From assembly GCF_003751445.1 (NCBI RefSeq), contig NZ_RJUU01000001.1, positions 5,136,001-5,200,000 on the forward strand: a stretch of 64,000 nucleotides of DNA, in the 5' to 3' direction. This document shows positions 56,782 through 64,000 of the stretch, piece after piece. The notes beneath the pieces were generated by a model, which was given only the letters and a program-made list of their open reading frames with translations, searched no databases and was not told where the DNA came from. A program made the translations under genes and the position numbers. How positions within the stretch are numbered: the first letter of the stretch is position 1; each line of letters begins with the position of its first letter. The stretch is from Streptomyces sp. 840.1. GTDB taxonomy: Bacteria; Actinomycetota; Actinomycetes; Streptomycetales; Streptomycetaceae.

Positions 56782-58026
56782 CTAGCTGCTCAGAGCTTCC
56801 CGGAGGTGTTCGTGGGCAGGCCCGTCGAGGCGGTCGAGGAGAACGGTCGCGCGGGCTCGGATGAGCCCGCTGCGATGCTCAACGGGAAGACGGCCCCACA
56901 CCCCGGCAGCCATGCTGGCCGCCTCGCGGTGGTCGCCGTCAGTGCGCAGGCATGCGGCGGTGTCCAGGGCGAGGAGAGCACGGGTCATCACCGACGGGGA
57001 GTGGGTGAGGGCGATGGCGGCGTCCTGGTGGCGGTAGGCGGCTTTCGTGTCGCCGAGGAGGGTGTGCACCTGGGAAAGGTGAACGTGGTGCTTCTGCCCG
57101 GGGTAGCCGAACCAGGTGTCGGCGGTCTCGTCGCCGTCGATCCTCTGGAGTAGGGACTCAGTGCTGGCGATGGCCTTGCGTGCGCCGTCGGCGTCGCCAA
57201 GGGCGGCGAGCGCGCGAGCGTGCACGGCGCTGGCCAGGGCGGCGGCTCCGGTCGGGGTGCGGCCTGCGGCCTGGCAAGCGGCCTGCGCGTACTCGGCGGC
57301 CTGGCGGGGGGCACCGTAGTTGAGGGGCACCATTGCTCGGCGGGCGAGGACCCAGGAGAGGGTACGGCCGTCGCCGGATTCACGGGCGACTTTCCCGGCG
57401 ATGGCGAACCACCGGTGCGCGTCAGCCCGGTCACCGCGATCGTGCTGGATGATCGCGACGAGCCCAGTGATCCCAGCAGCGGCACGGACTAAATCGCCCC
57501 GGTCACCCGCGTGCCTCGTACGGCTCAGCGCGACGGACAGTTCTTCGAGATCCTGCTCCATCAGGCCGAGCACGGCATCGGGGGTCCGGCCGGCATAGCC
57601 GCCTCGGTGCCGCTCGAAAACGCCCTCGAAGTAGGCGACGTCGGCCTCACCGGTGGGTGCCAGGGCGCTGTCGATGTGCTCGCGAGCCTGGGCGATGCCG
57701 GGCAAGGCCACGGCGCCTACGGTGGCGGCCGCCCCGCCCAGGAACTTCCTGCGCTCCACATCCTCACTCTCCTTCGTCTGCTTGCGGTACCAGCGCGAAG
57801 CAGCGACGGCACCTCTTACCTGTTCTTCCCCGAGCCCGTAAACCGACACGATCGCGGGGTACCACACCGGAGACGGGAGCCTCATCTCCACCTCCCACCG
57901 CTTCACGTTCTCCTCGGTGCAGTGGCGGCCAGCAGCAGTGAGGCGTCTGGCCTGCTCGGTCCGCGACCGTCCGGCCCTCTCGCGCACCTCGCGGAGTAAC
58001 TGACCGATCCCGTCTGGAGTCACCAT
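56782..58026 (-). CDS. XRE-family regulator with TPR-like C-terminus
   Basis: A protein of 414 aa from ATG 58026 or the adjacent codon. The N-terminal HTH (IGQLLREVRERAGRSRTEQARRLTAAGRHCTEENVKRWEVEMRLPSPVWYPAIVSVYGLGEEQV, 7-70) is followed by WYRKQ and a Tat-like RRKFLGGAAATVGAVALPGIA in mid-protein, a feature often seen in this Streptomyces class. TPR-like helices follow to the end. It is divergent from the lasso precursor across a 200-bp intergenic region with direct repeats, so it is the likely cluster regulator. Confidence 0.85.
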   Translation of the reverse strand: MVTPDGIGQLLREVRERAGRSRTEQARRLTAAGRHCTEENVKRWEVEMRLPSPVWYPAIVSVYGLGEEQVRGAVAASRWYRKQTKESEDVERRKFLGGAAATVGAVALPGIAQAREHIDSALAPTGEADVAYFEGVFERHRGGYAGRTPDAVLGLMEQDLEELSVALSRTRHAGDRGDLVRAAAGITGLVAIIQHDRGDRADAHRWFAIAGKVARESGDGRTLSWVLARRAMVPLNYGAPRQAAEYAQAACQAAGRTPTGAAALASAVHARALAALGDADGARKAIASTESLLQRIDGDETADTWFGYPGQKHHVHLSQVHTLLGDTKAAYRHQDAAIALTHSPSVMTRALLALDTAACLRTDGDHREAASMAAGVWGRLPVEHRSGLIRARATVLLDRLDGPAHEHLREALSS

Positions 58027-58064
58027 CGACGGCCCTTCCCTATGCGGTCAATGTCGGTGCGTAT

Positions 58065-58129
58065 TTGGCACCCCTTCCGGTCCCAACCTGGCACCCCAGC
58101 AAGGAATTGGCACCCCTTTCCGGCACTCC
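58065..58129. promoter_or_regulatory. Direct repeats TTGGCACCCC upstream of the lasso precursor
   Basis: Three near-identical decamers, TTGGCACCCC (58065), CTGGCACCCC (58088) and TTGGCACCCC (58107), plus a weaker GGCACTCC (58122), lie between the divergent XRE-TPR gene and the precursor gene. The spacings of 23 and 19 bp are roughly two helical turns. They are likely binding sites of the neighbouring regulator. Confidence 0.55.
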
Positions 58130-58226
58130 CGACCAGATCTGATCGGCCGTTGAATGTGACCACCGCCCTGTGAGAGCCGGGCGGGGCCAACCGGCCATTT
58201 CCATAAGGCAGTCGAAGGGAAAAATC

Positions 58227-58340
58227 ATGGACGAGCAGACCTACTCCACCCCCGCTGTCAGCGAGCTCGGCACCGTCGTCGAGGTGACGCTCGGCTCCGC
58301 GGGCAACGACAACGCCGACGACACCCAGTACTGGAGCTAA
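58227..58340 (+). CDS. Lasso peptide precursor, 37 aa
   Basis: ATG 58227 has GAAGGGA upstream; the stop is TAA 58338. The leader contains the YxxP motif (YSTP, residues 6-9) recognised by lasso RRE domains, a Gly at 15, and Thr21 at the conserved penultimate leader position. The predicted core is GSAGNDNADDTQYWS (15 residues). Gly1 would form the macrolactam with Asp9, the only Asp at an allowed 7-9 position, giving a nine-residue ring and a six-residue tail with Tyr13/Trp14 as plugs. There is no Cys, so it is class II. I do not recognise the core among peptides I know. Confidence 0.88.
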   Translation: MDEQTYSTPAVSELGTVVEVTLGSAGNDNADDTQYWS

Positions 58341-58454
58341 TCCGGCGGCCTGACGCGGGCCTGCTGACCTGACGGGGCGCCCAGGACGAACGGCCATCGG
58401 CCGTGCGTGCTGGGCGCTTCCCTTTGTCGAGCACGAGTAGGGAGGAGGACGGTG

Positions 58455-60293
58455 ATGCGGTTCATCATGGGAACCACGGCGGCGGCCGGGTTGGGGTGGC
58501 GGCCGAAGGGGGCAGTCGAGGTAGCCGGTGTGGGCGGCCTTGGGGTCTGGGCGAACCAGTTCAGGGCGGGCGAGATCCGGCGAGGCAGTTTCGGGGACGG
58601 CACGGTTGTGGTGGCCGGTAGCTGCCTGGCCTCCGTGGTCGAGCTGGAACGGGCCGCCGCGGCGGCGGCGCGCGGCGATTGGGTGGCGGCGGCCCGGCTA
58701 CCTGGCGTGGCCCTCGTGCTGGTGCGCACCGGCCGGGTCTGGCGGGTCATGGGGGACCGGGCGGGAACGGTCCAGGTGTTCTGGATGCGGTTTGCCGACC
58801 GGGTGCTGTGGGGAACGGCGGCGGCACCGCTGGCCGCGCTCGGCGGGCACGAGGCGGATCCTGCGGTGCTGCTCGGGCAGATGATGCTCCAGGGGGTGGA
58901 TGTGCTCGACGGTGCGTCGCACTTCCACGGGGTGCGGCGGGTACGGCCCGGCCACGCCCTGGTCCTCGAAGAGGGACAGCCGCCGCGTACGGAACCGGTC
59001 GCGCCGCCGGTGGGCCGGCTGGCGTTCGACAAGGCCGCGCCGCTCGTACGCGATGCCGTGGTCGAGGCGGTGCAGCGGCGGACGATGACGGGCGGCCTCA
59101 TCTCATCGGACCTGTCCGGCGGGATGGACAGCAGCGTCGTTGCGTCAGTCGCCGCGATGAGCACGCGGCTGCTCGCGGTGACCTACACCGACGCCCGGAT
59201 GAAGGACGAGGACGATGTGCACTACGCCCGCCTGGTGGCGGCCGAACTGCCGGGCGTCCGCCATCAGGTGGTGGAGGGCGGCACGGGGGCGGTGCGGCAC
59301 TTCGGCGGGCTGGACGATCCGCACCTCCTGCCGCTGACCGACACCCCCACCTACAGCCTGGGTCTGCTGGAGATGAAGCGGGTGCAGTTCGCGGGGCCGG
59401 TGCAGAGCGGATCGCGGCTGCACCTGACCGGGCGGGGTGGGGACGACGTGCTGGATGCCGTCGGATCGATGCCTCTCGATCAGTTCCGGGCCGGGCAGCG
59501 GGCGGCGGCCTGGCGGCGCATAGCCGCGCTGGCCCGGTCCCGGCGCGCCTCGGGCACCGAACTGCTGACCCAGGCCGCACGTACGATCGCTACCCCCTAC
59601 CCGCACGCGCTGGAGAAGCTTGCCGACCGGGTGGAGGCAGGCCGCATGGACGGCCCAGCGGGAGCAGCACGCATCCTGGCGTGGTGCGGTGTCGGCGGGG
59701 CCCTGCCGTGGCTGACCCGGTCGGGTCGCACGCTCGTGGCCGATCTGGTCGGCGCGCGAGCCGTCAGCGCGGATCGGCGCGAGACGCCGGGGCGGCTGCA
59801 CGAGCGGCTGGCCCTGGAGCTGATGGGTGATGGGCACTCGACCTTCGACCAGATGTCGCGCACCCTGTGGGGTCTGCCGGTGCACGCCCCGCTGCTGGAC
59901 AGCCGTGTCGTCGACCTGTGCCACGCAATACCCGGGTGGGAGCGGTCACGGCCGGGCGCGTTCAAGCCGCTCGCCCTCGCGGCGTTCACCGGCCTTGTGC
60001 CGGACGTGCTGCTGGAGCGGCGCACGAAGACTCCGTTCACCGGCAGCCTGTACGACGGGCTACGGGCACATGCTCCAGCGGTCCGCCGAATTCTGACCGG
60101 GTCCGTCCTCGTACAGGCGGGCCTCCTCGACCGGAGCCGGGTGATGGCCGCGCTCGACGCCGGCGTTCGCGGGGAGACGATCCCGCTGGCGGCGCTGCAC
60201 GGCCTGGTGACGGCCGAGCTCTGGCTGGCACTGCTCCCGCTCGGCCGCTCCGCGTGGTGGGAGCGGACGGACGCGCCCCGGGTGGCAGCGTGA
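58455..60293 (+). CDS. Lasso cyclase (asparagine-synthetase-like, C protein)
   Basis: A protein of 612 aa. ATG 58455 has AGGAGG six nt upstream; a GTG just before is too close to that site. An N-terminal glutaminase-like domain lacks the catalytic Cys at position 2. The ATP-pyrophosphatase domain carries LSGGMDSSVVASVAAM (~217) and LTGRGGDDVLDA (~324), then LDSRVVDLCHAIPG and KTPFTGSLYDGLRAHAP. It activates the ring Asp side chain as an AMP ester so the core N-terminus can attack. The stop overlaps the next gene by GTGA. Confidence 0.92.
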   Translation: MRFIMGTTAAAGLGWRPKGAVEVAGVGGLGVWANQFRAGEIRRGSFGDGTVVVAGSCLASVVELERAAAAAARGDWVAAARLPGVALVLVRTGRVWRVMGDRAGTVQVFWMRFADRVLWGTAAAPLAALGGHEADPAVLLGQMMLQGVDVLDGASHFHGVRRVRPGHALVLEEGQPPRTEPVAPPVGRLAFDKAAPLVRDAVVEAVQRRTMTGGLISSDLSGGMDSSVVASVAAMSTRLLAVTYTDARMKDEDDVHYARLVAAELPGVRHQVVEGGTGAVRHFGGLDDPHLLPLTDTPTYSLGLLEMKRVQFAGPVQSGSRLHLTGRGGDDVLDAVGSMPLDQFRAGQRAAAWRRIAALARSRRASGTELLTQAARTIATPYPHALEKLADRVEAGRMDGPAGAARILAWCGVGGALPWLTRSGRTLVADLVGARAVSADRRETPGRLHERLALELMGDGHSTFDQMSRTLWGLPVHAPLLDSRVVDLCHAIPGWERSRPGAFKPLALAAFTGLVPDVLLERRTKTPFTGSLYDGLRAHAPAVRRILTGSVLVQAGLLDRSRVMAALDAGVRGETIPLAALHGLVTAELWLALLPLGRSAWWERTDAPRVAA

Positions 60294-61006
60294 CGGCCGC
60301 GCGGGTGTTCGCCGCCGACACCAAGGACGGGGTGGCCCTGATGGACCTGCGGACCACCCACGGGAAGTGGCGGTTCCTCGACCCGGTGGGGGCCGGCCTG
60401 TGGCGGAAGGTCGTCTCCGGCACGCTGCGAGAGCAGGCCGTGGAGGAGATGGTCGCCTACTGGGCGCAGCGGGGCACCGACCCTGACCGGGTGCGCGCCG
60501 ACATGAAGGCTCTGGCCGACCAGCTCGACTCCGAGTGCCTGTTCACCGCCGCGTCCCACCCGCCGACGAGCAAGGTCGCCGAGGTCCGGTATGTCGATGC
60601 CGTGGCCCGGCCACGCCCGGGGGTGCGTGCGGCCGGGCACGTAGGGCTGGGGACGGCGCTGGTGCTGCTGCGCTGTCTTCCCGTACGGCTGGTGGTGCGT
60701 GCCGCCCGGCTCGCGGGCCGCCTGCCGGGCCGACCCGCCTCACCGGAGGAGGCCGACGCGGTGTGCGCGGCGGTACGCCGGGCGGTCGGGTGGTGGCCCG
60801 GCAGGGCAGCGTGCCTGGAGGAGTCGCTGGCCGCCTACCTGGCCGCCGCACTGACCGGCCGCCGAGTGGCGTGGGTGCTCGGGGCCCGGTTCGTACCGCA
60901 GGGCGCGCACGCCTGGATCGCCACCGCAGACGCCGTACACGGGCAGGAACCCGCCGACCGAGTGTGGCCGTACCGGGCCGCTCTCACGGTGGAATCATCG
61001 AACTGA
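60290..61006 (+). CDS. Fused RRE-leader peptidase of lasso biosynthesis (B1-B2 fusion)
   Basis: A protein of 238 aa from GTG 60290. Residues ~1-90 (VFAADTKDGVALMDLRTTHGKWRFLDPVGAGLWRKVVSGTLREQAVEEM) form a PqqD-like RRE that binds the leader. Residues ~110-238 form a transglutaminase-like peptidase with catalytic Cys in RAACLEESLAAYLAAALTGRRVAWVLGARF (~175) and His in QGAHAWIATAD (~207). It removes the leader before cyclisation. Most actinobacterial clusters encode these as two proteins (B1 and B2). The fusion recalls proteobacterial McjB, although gene order is the actinobacterial A-C-B-D. Confidence 0.88.
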   Translation: MTAARVFAADTKDGVALMDLRTTHGKWRFLDPVGAGLWRKVVSGTLREQAVEEMVAYWAQRGTDPDRVRADMKALADQLDSECLFTAASHPPTSKVAEVRYVDAVARPRPGVRAAGHVGLGTALVLLRCLPVRLVVRAARLAGRLPGRPASPEEADAVCAAVRRAVGWWPGRAACLEESLAAYLAAALTGRRVAWVLGARFVPQGAHAWIATADAVHGQEPADRVWPYRAALTVESSN

Positions 61007-61062
61007 AATTCGCCACCCTTCGCCACCACAACCACCCGTATGGGTGACGCGTTGCGCCCGGT

Positions 61063-63009
61063 ATGAAAACCACGCACCACGAACAGTCCGCCCCTGCACC
61101 CCGAGTACCGTGGCGGCGGCGCGCCCGCCCCGCCGCCACGGACGTCATCCCGCAGTACGCGGTCAGCGCCGAACGCCACGACAGCGCCCTCAACGACTCC
61201 TTCGCCACCATGGCCCGGCGCCTGCCAGCCCTGTCGGCCACAGCCCTGCGCCTGGCCTGGCAGGCCGACCGGCCCGCACTGCTGCTCACCGCACTGCTCC
61301 AGGTAGGTAGCGGCATCGCTACCGCGATCGGCCTGTACGCCACCAAGGGCGCGCTCTCCCCGCTGTTCGCCTCCGGCCCGGCCGCCGACCGGCTGCACTC
61401 CGCGCTCCCCGCGATCATCGTCATCATGACGGCCGCCGCCCTCCGCTCCCTGATCGGGGCCGCCACCCTGGCCACCACCGCCCGGATCGGGCCCCGCGTC
61501 GACGCCATCGCCGAACTCCGCTACCTCCACGCCGCCACCAGCGTTCCGCTCGCCTCGTACGACGACCCGGCCTGGTGCGACCACAGCGAGGCCGCGAACC
61601 GGGCGTCGAAGGACGCCCACCTGATGGTCGACGCGCTCACCGCCGTCAGCACCGCCCTGATCGGGTTGCTCGCCTCCGCCGGCATCCTCGCCGCCCTCCA
61701 CCCCCTTCTCCTTCCTCTGTTGCTCCTGGCCGTGGTCCCCCGCGGGGCGGCGGCAGTACAGGCGGCCCGCTCGGCATACCGCGCCGAGCGCCACACCCTG
61801 GCCGATCGACGGCTGCGGCACACCCTCATCTACAACACCGCCGGGCGGCCGACCGCGCTGGACGTGCGCGCCGCGACGATGCGGCCCTGGCTGCTGAGCC
61901 GGTTCACGGAGGTGACCGAGCGGCTGACGGCGCACGCGGCCCGGGTGGGCCGGGAGACCGGCCGCTACCAGCTGCTGGGCGACGCCCTGGCCGGTGCCGC
62001 GGCGATGCTGGTGTACGCGGCGCTCGCCGCTCTGGTGATCTCAGGCCGGGTGCCGCTGGCGGCGGCAGGCACTGCGGTGGTGGCGGTGCAGGCCAGCCGC
62101 ATGATGCTCGCCGGGCTCGTGACCGGGATGAACACCACCTACAAGACCGGTCTCTACCTCGGCGACTGGGCCGACTTCGTCGCGGACGGAGAACAGCGGA
62201 CGCGGGCCAGGGAGTTCACCGGGACGGTCCCGGCGGAGCCGGACGTGCTCCTGGCCAAGGACATCACCTTCCACTACCCCGGGCACACCACCCCCGCCCT
62301 GGACCGGGTGAGCGTGACCGTGCGGCGTGGCGAGACGCTGGCGATCGTCGGGGCAAACGGCTCGGGGAAGTCGACGCTGGCGAAGCTGCTGGCGGGCCTG
62401 TACGAGCCGACTCAGGGAGCGGTCGAGTGGGGCGGCGTCGACCTGGCGACCGTTGACCCGGAGGCGGTGTGGGCGAAGCTGGCGATGCTGCCGCAGGACA
62501 TCGCCCGGTGGCCGGTGGCTGCGCGGGAGAACATCACCCTCGGACAGGGCGACGGCGACGACCAAGCCGTGATGGAAGCCGCAAAGCTCGCAGGAGCCGA
62601 CGTGGTGATCGAGCAGCTAGCCGACGGGCTGGACACCAACCTCGCGCCGTCGCAATGGGGCGGCCGGGACCTGTCCGGCGGACAGTGGCAGCGCCTGGCC
62701 GGCGCGCGGGCCTTCTTCCGCAAGGACGCACCCGTGCTGATCTGCGACGAGCCGACTTCCGCGCTCGACCCCCGGGCTGAGGAGGCGATGTACGAGCGGA
62801 TCCGGGCGTTGGGAGCCGGGCGAACGGTCATCCTCATCACCCACCGGCTGGGCTCGACCCGGAGTGCTGACCGGATCGTCGTGCTTGACCGCGGGCGACT
62901 CATTGAGGAGGGCACCCACGAGTCCCTGCTCGGCCTGGACGGAGAGTACGCGGACATGTGGCGGACACAGGCCCAGACCTACGGAGAGCAGTTGCAACCC
63001 CAGCGGTAA
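61063..63009 (+). CDS. ABC transporter, fused membrane and ATPase domains (lasso exporter, D protein)
   Basis: A protein of 648 aa. ATG 61063 lies 56 bp after the peptidase gene. A ~60-residue cytoplasmic N-terminus precedes the transmembrane domain (LLLTALLQVGSGIATAIGLYATKGALSPLF, AGILAALHPLLLPLLLLAVVPRG, and others). The ATPase has Walker A IVGANGSGKSTLAKLLAG (~427), signature LSGGQWQRLAGARAF, Walker B VLICDEPTSALDP and the H-loop ITHRLGS. It works as a homodimer and would export the lasso peptide and confer self-immunity. Confidence 0.93.
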   Translation: MKTTHHEQSAPAPRVPWRRRARPAATDVIPQYAVSAERHDSALNDSFATMARRLPALSATALRLAWQADRPALLLTALLQVGSGIATAIGLYATKGALSPLFASGPAADRLHSALPAIIVIMTAAALRSLIGAATLATTARIGPRVDAIAELRYLHAATSVPLASYDDPAWCDHSEAANRASKDAHLMVDALTAVSTALIGLLASAGILAALHPLLLPLLLLAVVPRGAAAVQAARSAYRAERHTLADRRLRHTLIYNTAGRPTALDVRAATMRPWLLSRFTEVTERLTAHAARVGRETGRYQLLGDALAGAAAMLVYAALAALVISGRVPLAAAGTAVVAVQASRMMLAGLVTGMNTTYKTGLYLGDWADFVADGEQRTRAREFTGTVPAEPDVLLAKDITFHYPGHTTPALDRVSVTVRRGETLAIVGANGSGKSTLAKLLAGLYEPTQGAVEWGGVDLATVDPEAVWAKLAMLPQDIARWPVAARENITLGQGDGDDQAVMEAAKLAGADVVIEQLADGLDTNLAPSQWGGRDLSGGQWQRLAGARAFFRKDAPVLICDEPTSALDPRAEEAMYERIRALGAGRTVILITHRLGSTRSADRIVVLDRGRLIEEGTHESLLGLDGEYADMWRTQAQTYGEQLQPQR

Positions 63010-63020
63010 CGGGGAAGAGC

Positions 63021-63059
63021 GCAATCCCCCGGCTGGGATGGTCCTGGCCGGGGGATTGC
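63021..63059 (+). terminator. Terminator hairpin closing the lasso operon
   Basis: A perfect 13-bp stem, arms GCAATCCCCCGGC and GCCGGGGGATTGC, with a 13-nt loop starting 12 bp after the transporter stop. A short T-containing stretch (TCATTG) follows. It marks the right end of the cluster. Confidence 0.85.
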
Positions 63060-63474
63060 TCATTGAGCCGGGGTGGACTACAGCGTCACCTACCCGCCAC
63101 TCTGGGTGAAGGCGATTTCACCGTCGGGCGTGATGGTGACGCGGGCGCCGTACACCGGTACCCCCAGCAATTAGGCGGTCGGGGGCCGCCGGGCGCACGG
63201 TGGGGGCTTCGCGGCGGTGGTGGCATGAGCGCGGGCCCATGGGCCGTCGGGGTGTGCGCAGGAGGTCTTCGTTGTCTGCAAGTGCCTCGGCCAGGGCGGC
63301 CAGATAGCAGTTTTCCGCCTGCCTCGTGCCCAATCGGCAGTCCGTTGAGGGGGCGAGCGTAAGCAGTTCGCCGGGGGCAGACAAGGAAGATCGCCCAAAG
63401 GACTGGTGGACGCTGCCACAGCATGTCAACCTAAACGACCTTCCCGAAAACCCCCAGGTCAGAGAGGGGATGCT
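63060..63474. other. Gene-poor stretch, possible gene remnants
   Basis: No convincing full gene is present. On the minus strand a tiny frame from TTG 63170 to TAG 63090 reads LGVPVYGARVTITPDGEIAFTQSGG, which looks like the C-terminal end of a real protein but has a stop just before it. A second minus-strand segment near 63370-63240 reads LLTLAPSTDCRLGTRQAENCYLAALAEALADNEDLL in a frame that degenerates on both sides. Both are best seen as debris of decayed genes. Confidence 0.4.
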
Positions 63475-63846
63475 GTGGCATTGGATGCGGCGCAACCTGG
63501 ATTCGCCACGACGGTCGCGGCCCTGCGGCTCCGCTCCTGGAAGCTGGGTGCCTATCAGCCGATGGACGTGATCGACCTGTTTCCGGACACCGACTTCACC
63601 CACATCGTGGACGACCGGGCCGACGTGCACGTCAGCTCGCGCGACGGCCGGTTCTACCTCGGCTACTTCCAGGACGGCCGTCCCGGCGGCCCTGACGAGG
63701 ACTGGGTGACGGGCGAGGGCTGGGTGATCGCCGTCGCCGGTACCGCGAATGTGCCGGGGTACCGGATGGCCTTCGGTACGGACACTCCGGCGGAGATCGT
63801 CGCAGCTGTCGTGACTCGGATCCTTGCCACCTCCCGGCCATCGTGA
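63475..63846 (+). CDS. Short DUF317-like protein, 123 aa
   Basis: GTG 63475 has AGGGG upstream. The single unit MDVIDLFPDTDFTHIVDDRADVHVSSRDGRFYLGYFQDG...WVIAVAGTANVPGYRMAFGTDTPAEIVAAVVTRIL includes the DUF317 'F...TP.EIVA' end. It lacks the APRYLAGGGD start and the second unit of the long members. It lies outside the accessory array, after the lasso cluster terminator. Confidence 0.72.
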   Translation: MALDAAQPGFATTVAALRLRSWKLGAYQPMDVIDLFPDTDFTHIVDDRADVHVSSRDGRFYLGYFQDGRPGGPDEDWVTGEGWVIAVAGTANVPGYRMAFGTDTPAEIVAAVVTRILATSRPS

Positions 63847-63917
63847 CCTGCAGTCCCCATCCCCGCGTACGCTGCCTCTGCTCTCGCGGCCCTGTCCACT
63901 ACCGCTAGGAGAACGCC

Positions 63918-64000
63918 TTGGGCCCACACTCGCCCGAGATGACCGCCGGCGACATCCTCGACCTGCTGTCCGCCTGCGACCGCGACACGCCTGTCCGGCT
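63918..64000 (+). CDS. Start of a hypothetical gene cut by the window end
   Basis: TTG 63918, with AGGAG upstream, reads GPHSPEMTAGDILDLLSACDRDTPVRL and runs off the right edge; ATG 63939 is an in-frame alternative. The beginning (TAGDILDLLSACDRDTPVRL) suggests a small soluble protein, but too little is visible to assign a family. Confidence 0.55.
   Translation, partial: MGPHSPEMTAGDILDLLSACDRDTPVR

Noticed and set aside
57700-57760. RRKFLGGAAATVGAVALPGIA in the XRE-TPR protein as a Tat export signal
   Set aside because: It lies about 90 residues into the protein, after a DNA-binding domain, so export is very unlikely.
58065-58116. TGGCAC elements as sigma-54 promoters
   Set aside because: The second (TTGC) box is missing at the required spacing and Streptomyces lacks sigma-54. 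Repetition fits an operator better.
59867-61006. Longer version of the RRE-peptidase starting inside the cyclase gene
   Set aside because: The upstream part is shadow sequence. GTG 60290 in a GTGA overlap is the natural start.

Overview
The window is very GC-rich with strong third-position GC bias. It contains DUF317, DUF4913 and SCO6880-type proteins, XRE-TPR regulators and class-E sortase motifs. This points to Streptomyces or a close relative. The left ~43 kb looks like the conjugation and accessory part of a large plasmid or integrative conjugative element. No replication initiator, integrase, rRNA, tRNA, CRISPR array or insertion sequence was recognised.

Layout. (1) 1-4.9 kb, minus strand: a partial gene, a DnaB-N-type protein without a helicase domain, a C5-cytosine methyltransferase overlapping a PAPS-reductase-like gene, and a solitary tryptophan synthase alpha homologue. 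(2) 4.9-34.8 kb, minus strand: about 40 tightly packed, often ATGA/GTGA-overlapping genes of mostly unknown function. Many belong to a few expanded families: DUF317; an N-helical/C-winged-helix family; a small 'GF..YHRLP..GY.V' family; small helical proteins; and a 'PGH..GYL' family. Embedded among them are a VirD4-like coupling protein, a degenerate relaxase-like protein, a MoxR-type AAA ATPase with a VWA/HEAAH partner, and a broken MFS transporter. (3) 34.8-42.7 kb, minus strand: a type IV secretion block (VirB4, SCO6880 family, TrbL/VirB6-like, VirB8-like, DUF6112, and a transglycosylase-NlpC/P60 hydrolase). (4) 43.2-56.7 kb, plus strand: a DPPY methyltransferase, DUF4913, a RelE-like protein, GNAT, secreted SH3, HxlR-type regulators, MFS and ATP-grasp genes, DUF317, and an LAHTG surface protein, ending in a bidirectional terminator. 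(5) 56.8-63.06 kb: a compact lasso-peptide cluster made of an XRE-TPR regulator, a 37-residue precursor, an asparagine-synthetase-like cyclase, a fused RRE-peptidase and an ABC exporter, closed by a terminator. (6) 63.1-64 kb: a short DUF317-like gene and the start of another gene.

Two patterns run across the element. First, about a dozen genes have no plausible ATG/GTG/TTG start. In most, a good Shine-Dalgarno sequence stands 4-9 nt before a near-cognate codon (CTG, ATA, ATC, GTC), so the usual start rules would truncate or miss them. Second, a 25-bp palindrome with a directional centre (arms ATCCCCGGTT / AACCGGGGAT) lies upstream of three transcription units, with two separated half-sites in the divergent intergenic region at 43.0-43.1 kb. 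It probably marks promoters of one regulon.
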